In this document: in pieces, positions 7,925-15,668 of the stretch
Layout of the letters: every line of letters starts with the position of its first letter
Position numbering within the stretch: the first letter of the stretch is position 1
Assembly: GCA_046263195.1 (NCBI GenBank)
Contig: JBHELG010000063.1
Coordinates: 1 to 35,129, forward strand
Direction: 5' to 3'
DNA length: 35,129 bases
Source: JBHELG01 sp046263195
GTDB taxonomy: Bacteria > Actinomycetota > Nitriliruptoria > Nitriliruptorales > JAHWKO01
The notes under the pieces: generated by a model
Database searches by the model: none
The model's input: only the letters and a program-made list of their open reading frames with translations
What the model was told of the DNA's origin: nothing
Program-made: the position numbers and the translations under genes

Positions 7925-8769
7925 AGGCTGGTATAGGTTTGGTCGTCTTCGTCCTCGCTGTCGCCATGGTGAGCGACATGTCCTCCCGCCATCCTCCGGT
8001 AGACAGCGTCGTCAGTGTCGACGCCGCGGGCCGTGCACAGCCCACCGTCCGCCCAAGCGACAAGAACAGTCCAGGGGCGGGCTCTGGCACGGGTGGAAAC
8101 GTCGCTCCCGCCGACACGAACCCTCCGGGTGTGCCTGCCGGCGTGCTCGCCTTCGACCTACCCGAGGACGACGGCACTCACGTGCGCGTGACGTGGAAAG
8201 CCTCGAGTGACCCTGAAGGAGGACCGGTCGTCTATCGCGTGTCGTTGCGCCCCGCCGACTCGACAGAGGAGTATGCGCCAGCGAGTGAGGAGTCGGTCAG
8301 CGACACGAGCTTCGATGTGGCGGGGTTATCGAAACAACGGCGGTACGAGTTCGTCGTTGCGGCCGTCGACCGGTTCGGTAATTCCTCGGCGAACAGCCAG
8401 CCGGCCGCCGCCAGTCCCAGCGACGAGGTACCTCAGGCGCCGGCTTCCGCCCCGACCGCCCTCGGAGGAGTGGACGGCATCACAGTGAGCTGGGTCGAGG
8501 CGCCCGAGGCCGACACCGCCGGGTACAAGCTCGAACGCGCGGAAGTGCAAGTCGGGGCGAGCGGCTGTGACCCGACGCTCACTTTGTTCGAGCCCACTTA
8601 CGTCGAGGTGGCCCAGATACGAGGCAGGACGAACACGACGTACCTCGACGAGTCCGCTGAGTCCACGCGACGTTACTGTTACCGCTACCGGATCTTCGAC
8701 AACTCGCACCCGCCCAACGACAGCGGATACTCACCAGCGGCCTTGGCGACGGCCTCCCCATCTGGGTAG
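7921..8769 (+). CDS. Membrane-anchored protein with two fibronectin type III domains
   Basis: A GTG start overlaps the previous stop by four bases (GTGA), implying coupled translation. Of 282 residues, 1-20 form an uncleaved-looking signal or anchor, followed by a Pro/Ser/Gly-rich stretch to ~65. Two FN3 domains follow at about 69-165 and 171-278. Each has the conserved Trp of strand B (V-T-W-K, V-S-W-V), and the first has the Y-E-F-V-V-A-A-V-D of strand F; the second has a matching Y-C-Y-R-Y-R-I-F strand. FN3 modules in bacteria occur in extracellular enzymes and surface proteins as spacers or carbohydrate-proximal modules. There is no catalytic domain. A role as an envelope scaffold or receiver for the exported glycan is speculation from position. 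Confidence 0.75.
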   Translation: MKAGIGLVVFVLAVAMVSDMSSRHPPVDSVVSVDAAGRAQPTVRPSDKNSPGAGSGTGGNVAPADTNPPGVPAGVLAFDLPEDDGTHVRVTWKASSDPEGGPVVYRVSLRPADSTEEYAPASEESVSDTSFDVAGLSKQRRYEFVVAAVDRFGNSSANSQPAAASPSDEVPQAPASAPTALGGVDGITVSWVEAPEADTAGYKLERAEVQVGASGCDPTLTLFEPTYVEVAQIRGRTNTTYLDESAESTRRYCYRYRIFDNSHPPNDSGYSPAALATASPSG

Positions 8770-8796
8770 GTGGGGCTGTCGCAGGAAACCAGCGCA

Positions 8797-8802
8797 TATA
8801 CT
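8797..8802 (+). promoter_or_regulatory. Possible -10 element of a leaderless transcript for the ABC permease
   Basis: TATACT lies 7 bases before the GTG at 8810, and no Shine-Dalgarno sequence precedes that GTG. This is the arrangement expected when transcription starts at the first base of the start codon, which is frequent in actinobacteria. No good -35 hexamer is visible. Confidence 0.4.
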
Positions 8803-8809
8803 CCGCGGC

Positions 8810-9658
8810 GTGCGAGCCCTCGTCGAGCATCTTCGCGACCTCTGGCACGCCCGGGAGCTCCTTGACCAGCTCGTGCGCAAGGAGCTGAAGGTCCGCTACA
8901 AGCACTCAGCTCTCGGGTTCGCCTGGTCGCTGCTCACCCCCGTCTTGATGACGGTGGTGTTCACGGTCATCTTCGCATACCTCATACGCATCGAGGTCGA
9001 CGACTTCGCCGCGTTCTTCGTCGCGGGCTACCTCGTGTGGTCGTTCTTCCAGAACTCCGTGCAAGGCTCCATCGAGGCCATCACCGGCAACGGCTCCCTC
9101 ATCCGCAAGGTCTACTTCCCTCGCGAGGTGTTGCCCCTGTCGAATGTGTTCGCCCAGGGTGTGCACTTCATGCTCGCCCTGCTCGCGATCAGCCCTTATC
9201 TCCTCTGGACGCGTGGGCGGGGGGTTCTCGAGTACCTCCCCGCCGTCCTGATCGGGATCGTGCTCATAACCATCTTCGCGTGCGGGCTGGCCATGCTGTT
9301 CGCGGCTCTGAACGTCTCCTTCCGCGACCTGCAGGAGTTGATCGTCGTCATCTTCCTTGTCTGGTTCTACGCGACCCCGATCATCTACCCCTATGAGCTC
9401 GCGGTCTCGGCCGCGGGCGAGAGCCCGGTTGGACGCGCCTTCCTCGACGTCATCAGCCTCAACCCGATGACCTGGTTCGTACGTCTCTTCCGCGAACCCC
9501 TCTACGGTGTCGGGCACCTCGGCACTGGCAACTCGCTGGGCCCCTCCTGGCCGAGTGCAGAGCTGCTCGCGGGCACCACCCTCGTGGCACTGGGTTCGTT
9601 CGTGCTCGGCTACCTCGTCTTCCACCGCTTCGCCGTGACGTTCGCGAAGCAGGTCTGA
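8810..9658 (+). CDS. Polysaccharide ABC exporter, membrane subunit (Wzm-like)
   Basis: ABC-2 type permease of 282 residues with about six hydrophobic helices. It has the family signature near the N-terminus: R-K-E-L-K-V-R-Y-K-H-S-A-L-G-F-A-W-S followed by L-x-P-V-L-M. The amphipathic N-terminal segment (L-V-E-H-L-R-D-L-W-H-A-R-E-L-L) is the usual interface helix of Wzm/TagG/RfbA-type exporters. With the ATPase two bases downstream it would form the pump that moves an undecaprenyl-linked glycan across the cytoplasmic membrane. The start is GTG 8810; upstream in-frame sequence overlaps the FN3 gene in another frame and is not protein-like. Confidence 0.9.
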   Translation: MRALVEHLRDLWHARELLDQLVRKELKVRYKHSALGFAWSLLTPVLMTVVFTVIFAYLIRIEVDDFAAFFVAGYLVWSFFQNSVQGSIEAITGNGSLIRKVYFPREVLPLSNVFAQGVHFMLALLAISPYLLWTRGRGVLEYLPAVLIGIVLITIFACGLAMLFAALNVSFRDLQELIVVIFLVWFYATPIIYPYELAVSAAGESPVGRAFLDVISLNPMTWFVRLFREPLYGVGHLGTGNSLGPSWPSAELLAGTTLVALGSFVLGYLVFHRFAVTFAKQV

Positions 9659-9660
9659 GG

Positions 9661-10953
9661 ATGGTGTTCGACTCCCTTCGCGAACTCATACGAGCCGACC
9701 GTGCCGGCGCGCCCGCCATAGTCATCGAGGGGCTGACCGAGACCTTCCGCCTCTACCACGAGCGACCCGTGGGCTTGAAGGAGCGGCTGGCACATCCGCT
9801 CCGTACCGCCCGATACACGGACTTCAACGCGCTCGAGGATGTGACGTTTTCCGTTGAGCACGGGGAGAGCGTCGGGATCGTCGGACACAACGGTTCGGGA
9901 AAGTCGACCCTCCTGAAGGTCCTCGCCCGGATCCTGCCGCCCGACCGCGGACTGGTGGAGATCAATGGGCGAGTCGCCTCACTGCTGGAACTCGGGGCGG
10001 GCTTCCACGGAGACCTCACCGGCCGCGAGAACGTGTATCTCAACGGCGCCGTGCTCGGACTGTCCCGGACGCAGGTCGACGAGCAGTTCGACGCCATCGT
10101 GGACTTCGCAGGAGTGCGGGAGTTCATAGATCAGCCGGTACGGAACTACTCGAGCGGAATGTATGTCCGGCTCGGGTTCGCGATCGCCGTCCATGTCGAC
10201 CCCGACATTCTCCTCGTCGACGAGGTGCTGTCCGTCGGCGACGCCTTCTTCCAGGCCCGTTCCCTCGAACGAATGGCGAACTTCCAAGAGCGGGGCAAGA
10301 CCGTGGTACTCGTCAGCCACGACCTTACGGCCATCGATCGGCTCTGCGACCGCGTGCTCGTCATCGACCACGGCTCGCTCGTGTTCGATGGCCCCACCCG
10401 AGAAGGTGTGCAGCTCTACGCCCAGGTCATGGGTGCCCAGGCCGATGGCGAGCAGCCGCCGCCGGGCTACGGTCGCGGAGACGTGCGCATCGTGAATGTG
10501 AGCCTGCACGACGCGGAAGGCAAGCCGGTGCGGCGCCTGCCCCCCTCGCATCTGCTTGTCCTGCGGATACAGCTCAGGGCCGGTCGGGACGTAGAGGCCT
10601 GCAGCGCCGGCGCGACCTTCCAGCGGGGCGACGGCACGCCCCTCTATGAGGTGCACACGACCTGGCAGGGGCTTGGCGTCGGCCCCCTGGCAAGTGGCCA
10701 GGAGGCAACCGTCGAGGTGCGCTTCACCGCTCATGTCCTGGCCGGGCACTACCAGGTCACTCCGGTCGTGACCGACCCGAGCGCAAGAGTCGTCTACGAC
10801 GTGCGACCCGAGCCACTCCCGTTCGAGGTCACACCGGCTCCAGGGGGCGTCGGACTCGTCGACTTCCTCGCCTCGACGGCCGTCGTCGAAGGGCCGTCGG
10901 TCCGCCTGGATGTGGGGGCCCGGGAGAGCGAGCGGTCTACTTCGACCGGGTGA
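9661..10953 (+). CDS. Polysaccharide ABC exporter ATPase with C-terminal glycan-binding extension (Wzt-like)
   Basis: ABC ATPase of 430 residues. Walker A GHNGSGKS is at 75-82, signature Y-S-S-G-M at 163-167, Walker B ILLVDE at 183-188, and the switch histidine in SHD at 219-221. The N-terminal region with F-R-L-Y-H-E-R-P and A-L-E-D-V-T-F-S-V is typical of TagH/Wzt. Residues ~272-415 form an extra beta-rich domain like Wzt-C, which in E. coli O9a and similar systems binds the modified non-reducing end of the finished chain before export. Its presence predicts a chemically capped glycan, and two methyltransferase domains are encoded nearby. The ATG starts two bases after the permease stop, and the stop overlaps the next gene by four bases. 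Confidence 0.92.
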   Translation: MVFDSLRELIRADRAGAPAIVIEGLTETFRLYHERPVGLKERLAHPLRTARYTDFNALEDVTFSVEHGESVGIVGHNGSGKSTLLKVLARILPPDRGLVEINGRVASLLELGAGFHGDLTGRENVYLNGAVLGLSRTQVDEQFDAIVDFAGVREFIDQPVRNYSSGMYVRLGFAIAVHVDPDILLVDEVLSVGDAFFQARSLERMANFQERGKTVVLVSHDLTAIDRLCDRVLVIDHGSLVFDGPTREGVQLYAQVMGAQADGEQPPPGYGRGDVRIVNVSLHDAEGKPVRRLPPSHLLVLRIQLRAGRDVEACSAGATFQRGDGTPLYEVHTTWQGLGVGPLASGQEATVEVRFTAHVLAGHYQVTPVVTDPSARVVYDVRPEPLPFEVTPAPGGVGLVDFLASTAVVEGPSVRLDVGARESERSTSTG

Positions 10954-12005
10954 AGATGCGCGTCACTGTCATCGTCGTGAACTGGAACGGAGGCCCGCAG
11001 CTGGTCGACTGCCTCGACGCGCTCATGGCCCAGGACTACCCCGACTTCGAGGTAATGGTCGTCGACAACGCCTCGACCGACAGCTCCGGTGGCCTGCTCG
11101 GGCGCTATCTCCGAGAGCATCGCAAGCCACGGCTCGACGTGATCTGGAACGCCGAGAACCGTGGCTTCGCCGGCGGCGCCAACGACGGATTGGCCGGTAC
11201 GGACGCCCCCACGGTTCTCGTCGCGAACTACGACGTGAGACCGCGACCGGATTACCTCCGCCGGGCAATGGAAGCGCTCGTCGCAGATCCTCGACGGGGC
11301 GCCGTCCAGGGCAAGCTCCTGCGCACAGCTCGAGCCCCCGACGGAAGGGCGGTCATCGACACGACCGGGCATGTGGCTTTCCGCACACGACTGTTTCGCA
11401 ACCGTGGGGAGGGAGAGATCGACGTTGGCCAGTGGGATGAGCCGGGAGAAGTATTCGGGGTCTGTGGCGCGCTCGCCCTCTACCGCCGGGAGATGCTCGA
11501 CGACATCGCCATAGAGGTGGATGGCAAACGGGAGGTCTTCGACGAGGATCTCTTCGCTTTCTGGGAGGACGTGGATGTCGACTGGCGGGGCGCGATGCGC
11601 GGCTGGACTGCCTGGTACGAGCCCGCCGCCGCCGCGGAGCACGAGCGCGGCGGGGCCGGGCCACGCCGCACCCAACGTGTGGAGCAGCTGAACTTCCAGA
11701 ACCGGCTGCTCACCATCCTCAAGTGCGACAGCCCCTCGCGTCTCCTGCGGGACCTGCCCGGCGTGGTCCTCACGACGGCGCTGAAAGCCACCGAGCTGTT
11801 CCTCACCGTCCCGACTGCCTTCTTCGCCGCCTGCGGGGCGGTGCGGCTCGTACCTCGCATGTGGCGGAAAAGGCTGATCGTGCAGGCGAACGCGACCGTG
11901 TCGAGCCGGAGCGTGGTTGACCGCTGGTTCGACCGCTTCGACTATGGGATGTGGGTGAGCACCTGGTGGCGACGGGTGCGGGGGATACCACCGGGAGCGG
12001 CATGA
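10950..12005 (+). CDS. GT2 family glycosyltransferase
   Basis: GT-A enzyme of 351 residues that starts with GTG overlapping the ATPase stop (GTGA). Motifs: V-T-V-I-V-V-N-W-N-G at 5-14, V-V-D-N-A-S-T-D-S-S at 37-46, N-Y-D at 93-95 at the DXD position, and F-W-E-D-V-D-V-D-W-R near residue 210. A hydrophobic C-terminal segment (about 268-298, T-E-L-F-L-T-V-P-T-A-F-F-A-A) suggests membrane association. It resembles the rhamnosyl/galactofuranosyl type of GT2 found in O-antigen and arabinogalactan-like loci. Donor and linkage are unknown. It is the last gene of the forward-strand glycan operon. Confidence 0.85.
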   Translation: MKMRVTVIVVNWNGGPQLVDCLDALMAQDYPDFEVMVVDNASTDSSGGLLGRYLREHRKPRLDVIWNAENRGFAGGANDGLAGTDAPTVLVANYDVRPRPDYLRRAMEALVADPRRGAVQGKLLRTARAPDGRAVIDTTGHVAFRTRLFRNRGEGEIDVGQWDEPGEVFGVCGALALYRREMLDDIAIEVDGKREVFDEDLFAFWEDVDVDWRGAMRGWTAWYEPAAAAEHERGGAGPRRTQRVEQLNFQNRLLTILKCDSPSRLLRDLPGVVLTTALKATELFLTVPTAFFAACGAVRLVPRMWRKRLIVQANATVSSRSVVDRWFDRFDYGMWVSTWWRRVRGIPPGAA

Positions 12006-12119
12006 CTCGACTGTCGCGCTGCTCGTGGCATCATCGCCGAGGCATCAGCAGACACAAACCGGCGGGATTGATGGTGACGACGACCCGAATAGAGAACCAC
12101 GGCCGCTGTACCCTGCGGT

Positions 12120-15100
12120 CTATGGGCGGTACCAGGCAGAGAACCCAGCGGTCCCGTAATTTGGGAGCTCATATTGTTTGTGGAAGATCAAGGATAACTC
12201 AGATCTGAACTCCTGAAGAGCTTGCTCGACGCCTAGAAAATGCTCGTCATGATCGTCCATTATGAACACGCTAGGACCGTCAGTCTTTGCCAAGAAGTAC
12301 TCTAGTTCCCGCCGAACCGTGCCGTACGAATGATCCCCGTCCAAGTGGATGATGTTGAATCGCCGGGAGTGTTTGAGTAGATCATAACCACAGAAGGTTT
12401 CAGAGTCTGTAAAGTAATGACAGTAGGTTATACCGATCTCCTCGGCAATCTGATAGAGCTTACTCATCGTAACCCGCGCGTTCTGCCAGTTTGCGTAGGT
12501 TTCGCTGCTGTACGATTGAGACGGCAAGCCATAAGGATCAATCGATATGTGAAAGCACTCCGGTTTTCCAGATAGAAGGAAAAGAGCGGATGTACCCCCC
12601 ATGAACACACCTGTTTCGATCGACCCTCCCGGGGGGAAGGTTTCCTGAACCGCTACGACGAGCCGGGCGAGGTCGTTGTCTTTCTCCGACCCGAACTCAG
12701 TCCAGTCGGATTGCAGGCCGCGATCCGCTGCGCGACGAAGCAGATCCGACGCCGTCGCGACGACGTGTGGCGCCGAGAGGGATATCGACAGCCGCTCCAA
12801 TGGGGTGGTGTCCTCGGCCATAGAGCTTGGCCACTCTCCGTGCGGCTCGAGGGTGAACACGTCAAGGAGGAAGTCGGGCTCTTCGTGGGAGACGATCTGG
12901 TGCAGCTCGGGGCGCGCTCGGACGACGGCGTGCACGCCATCGCCGTGCTGGGGCAACGCCCCACGGGCGCGATGGTGCACCACCACGAGGGTTCCGTCCG
13001 CGCTCAGTGATGTGACGGCCTGGTCCAAGGTGCGGCTCAGATCGCTGTCGTCGAGGTAACACAGCACCTCGCTGAGCACGATGAGGTCGAATTCCCCTTC
13101 GGGCCAATCGGCCGGGATGGTCATCCGTTCGAAGTCGACGTGCGGCTGCCCACGCAGCCGCTGGCGCGCCTGGTGCAGGGCAGCCTCGGCGACGTCCGCG
13201 CACAGCAACCGGTCACATCGCGCGGCCAGGTCTTCGCTGAGCACTCCGATAGAGCAGCCTGGCTCGAAGCCTCGTCGATAGTGCTGGCGGGGCAGGGCGG
13301 CGAGGGTCTGGTCGTATTTGCGACGCTCGTACCAGCGGTGGGCGAAACCCCATGGATCGGACTGGCGGGCATAGAGGTCCTCGAAGTAGGAGGGTGGCAC
13401 GGTCGCGGTGGCTGTATCCCCGACCTCGTCTCTCGCGTTGGTGTTGCCGCCGGCGTCGGTGCTTGCGGCAGCGTCGGAGTTGTTCGTGCGCTCGGCGTTG
13501 TCGCCGGCCTTGATGCTGTCGGGTCGCCGGCGCCCCCCGCGCGCAAGGAGGTCGGATACCGCCCGGAGCGGGGCGGTGATCCGCCAACTGGTCGAAGTCC
13601 GGAATTGTTCGACGACGTCGACCAAGGACAGTTGGGCAGCCGCCAGTTGCTCCTGCTGCTCCTGCAGCGTCTCCGCCTGCTGGCGGGCCACGGCAGTAAC
13701 CCGCTGTAGGTCGCCACGCAGAGCGGCCACCGTCTCTTGGAGCTCGTGGCCTTCCAGCTGAAGCCGCCGGAGCTCGAGCTGGTGGCGCCGTAGAGAGCCG
13801 GCAGAGCCGGGCGGGAGCAGGATCGGAGCTCGGTCCAGCTTGTCCAGAATCGCAGCGGCAGTCGCAGCCCACTCGTGGGCAGGATGCTGATGGGAATCGT
13901 CACCCAGGCCCCAACGCTGGTACACGGAGGTCACTTGTGGACTGGTCGCGACGCCACAGAGCTGGGCGGCCCGGAGCAGGAAGTCCCAGTCCTCAAGCAC
14001 GTTGAGTGACTCGTCGAAGGAGAGGCCCAGCTCGTCGAAGCAGGCGCGGGGATAGGCCAGCCCACAAACCGGCGAGGCATTGACGACGAGGTGGCTGAGG
14101 ATGTCGAACAGCTCCGGGAACTCGGCCGTACCGTCCCCGTCCATGTCCTGCACGCGAACGCAAGCTCGCACGATACTGCCGGGGCAGTGTTCGGCAACGC
14201 GGCGAAACTCTTCGACCCACTCGGGGAGGGCTATGTCATCGTCGTCGAGCACGGCGATGTACTGTCCAGTGGCCAGCTCGGCACCGACATTGAGCGGGTG
14301 GGACCGATTGCCCCCGCTCACCTCCACGACACGTGCTCGCTGCCCCAGCGCGGGTCGACTCGCGAGCTGGCGAGCGATGGACGCAACCTCTGACGGCCCG
14401 GTGTCGTGACAGAGCAGCAGCAACTCGAAATCGTCGCAGGTCTGCTGAACGAGACTATCCAGGGTCTGATCCAACTGCGCCGGACGCTGGCCCCGCGTCC
14501 GGGTCAGCACGGACAGGAAGGACGCCTCCACCTCCTGCTCCTGGCGCTCGGTCTCCCCCTGCCTCACCATCGGCGCGATCGCTCGACAGGGGACCGGGTC
14601 GCCGGCCACAGCGGGCAGGTCCCATTGGATCTCGAAGGCGAGCATGTGCGGGTCGTCGATCCACTGCCCGAAGGCCGCCCGCAGCGGGGCGAGTTGGCTG
14701 CCATAGCAAGCGAGTGCCCGTCGCTTGGCCGCCAGCGTCGCGGGATCGAGTGCCACGACCGTGGGCAGCACGGGCGGGCTGACAGCCGCGGGCAGGCCGA
14801 ACCAGTTGCCTGGCCAGTCCAGGACGTCAATCGGCGGCCAGGGTACGGCAGACCCTTGAGCGGTCTCGACGCCGAGGGCGTAGGGCAGGTCTGCGTAGAG
14901 CGTTCGTCGTAGGCCCGCGGTCGCCGCCAGGGCGAGGTCGCGAGCGAGCACGTGGTCCCCGTGGCCGCCAAGCGCGGCGGGCAGCCACACTTCGTCGAAG
15001 CCCTGCGCGAGAGTCGCCAGCTGGTCGATGATCTCCCGGCGGGTCTCGGGACCGCTGCCATAGGCCTCGCCGAGGAAGTCGAGATGGACGAATTGAGCTG

Positions 15101-15326
15101 CGGCAAGTGCGAGAGCAGCCTCATCCTCGGCTAGGCGGGCCGTCACGGCTGCCGCCGCGTCGGCAAATCCACCGGCGCGGTCCCAATCGCTCGCGGGGGT
15201 ATCTGCGGAAGGCACGCCGGCGAAGACCGTTGCCACCGTCACCGCGAGGGTGTCCCCACTGCTCAATGCAGCCCAGCATGAGAGCACGGCGTCATCAAGG
15301 TGAGGAGATATCACGAGCCGACGCAC
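12120..15326 (-). CDS. Four-domain glycan-modifying protein: PIG-L deacetylase, GT2, coiled coil, two methyltransferases
   Basis: The 1068-residue protein is convergent with the glycan operon. Residues 1-215 are a PIG-L (LmbE-like) zinc de-N-acetylase: S-P-H-L-D-D at 7-12 and G-G-H-G-D-H at 120-125. Residues ~268-470 are a GT2 domain with DDDD at 361-364 and L-E-D-W-D-F at 444-449. A Gln/Leu-rich coiled coil spans ~510-575 and is followed by S-T-S-W-R-I-T-A-P-L-R. After a low-complexity linker, ~646-830 is a NodS-like SAM methyltransferase (F-E-P-G-C-S-I-G motif I). Then ~850-1065 is a second methyltransferase (E-T-G-V-F-M-G-G; H-L-D-G-D-H-S). The GTG start has AAGAGG five bases upstream; the frame is open 32 codons further. 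The last ~170 codons are much more AT-rich than the rest. It probably deacetylates, extends and methylates the glycan. Confidence 0.85.
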   Translation of the reverse strand: MRRLVISPHLDDAVLSCWAALSSGDTLAVTVATVFAGVPSADTPASDWDRAGGFADAAAAVTARLAEDEAALALAAAQFVHLDFLGEAYGSGPETRREIIDQLATLAQGFDEVWLPAALGGHGDHVLARDLALAATAGLRRTLYADLPYALGVETAQGSAVPWPPIDVLDWPGNWFGLPAAVSPPVLPTVVALDPATLAAKRRALACYGSQLAPLRAAFGQWIDDPHMLAFEIQWDLPAVAGDPVPCRAIAPMVRQGETERQEQEVEASFLSVLTRTRGQRPAQLDQTLDSLVQQTCDDFELLLLCHDTGPSEVASIARQLASRPALGQRARVVEVSGGNRSHPLNVGAELATGQYIAVLDDDDIALPEWVEEFRRVAEHCPGSIVRACVRVQDMDGDGTAEFPELFDILSHLVVNASPVCGLAYPRACFDELGLSFDESLNVLEDWDFLLRAAQLCGVATSPQVTSVYQRWGLGDDSHQHPAHEWAATAAAILDKLDRAPILLPPGSAGSLRRHQLELRRLQLEGHELQETVAALRGDLQRVTAVARQQAETLQEQQEQLAAAQLSLVDVVEQFRTSTSWRITAPLRAVSDLLARGGRRRPDSIKAGDNAERTNNSDAAASTDAGGNTNARDEVGDTATATVPPSYFEDLYARQSDPWGFAHRWYERRKYDQTLAALPRQHYRRGFEPGCSIGVLSEDLAARCDRLLCADVAEAALHQARQRLRGQPHVDFERMTIPADWPEGEFDLIVLSEVLCYLDDSDLSRTLDQAVTSLSADGTLVVVHHRARGALPQHGDGVHAVVRARPELHQIVSHEEPDFLLDVFTLEPHGEWPSSMAEDTTPLERLSISLSAPHVVATASDLLRRAADRGLQSDWTEFGSEKDNDLARLVVAVQETFPPGGSIETGVFMGGTSALFLLSGKPECFHISIDPYGLPSQSYSSETYANWQNARVTMSKLYQIAEEIGITYCHYFTDSETFCGYDLLKHSRRFNIIHLDGDHSYGTVRRELEYFLAKTDGPSVFIMDDHDEHFLGVEQALQEFRSELSLIFHKQYELPNYGTAGFSAWYRP

Positions 15327-15668
15327 GACCGCCTCTTCAGGTTCGGAGGGGCACCCTTTTGGGCAGAGTAGCCGCGCGCATCTGCTGGCCGATGACACCC
15401 GCTCCGGTCTCCCTTCACCCACCGGATCAGACGACCGGGGACACGAAGCGTCGTGCTCAGCGTGCCCGGCGAGGAGGGAGACAGATCAGGAGCGGCGCGG
15501 ACAGGGTAGCGAGGGGTACCCGGCTGCGAAGCTGCATGCATCTCGAACATTGGAGTGGCGTCGAGTGCTACCCGCTGCGCTTGATCCTCCCCCCGCCTGG
15601 CGCCGTCGACTGTTGAGCCGGCGGCTGCGAGCCTCGCATTTCGTGATGGGCCCGCTTGGAGAGCCAGC
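15327..15668. other. 342-base divergent intergenic region
   Basis: This stretch separates the reverse-strand four-domain gene from the forward membrane-EEP gene and should hold both promoters. I see no convincing -35/-10 pair, no tRNA and no strong inverted repeat. Reading frames across it are short and not protein-like. Confidence 0.5.

Noticed and set aside
8906..9625. Reverse-strand open frame rich in Glu/Asp opposite the Wzm-like permease
   Set aside because: The acidic, repetitive composition is the expected reverse complement of a hydrophobic, GC-rich membrane gene. No start site or domain.
12103..12118. CCGC/GCGG hairpin between the convergent GT2 and four-domain genes, possible terminator
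   Set aside because: The stem is only 4-5 pairs and no T-run follows on either strand.
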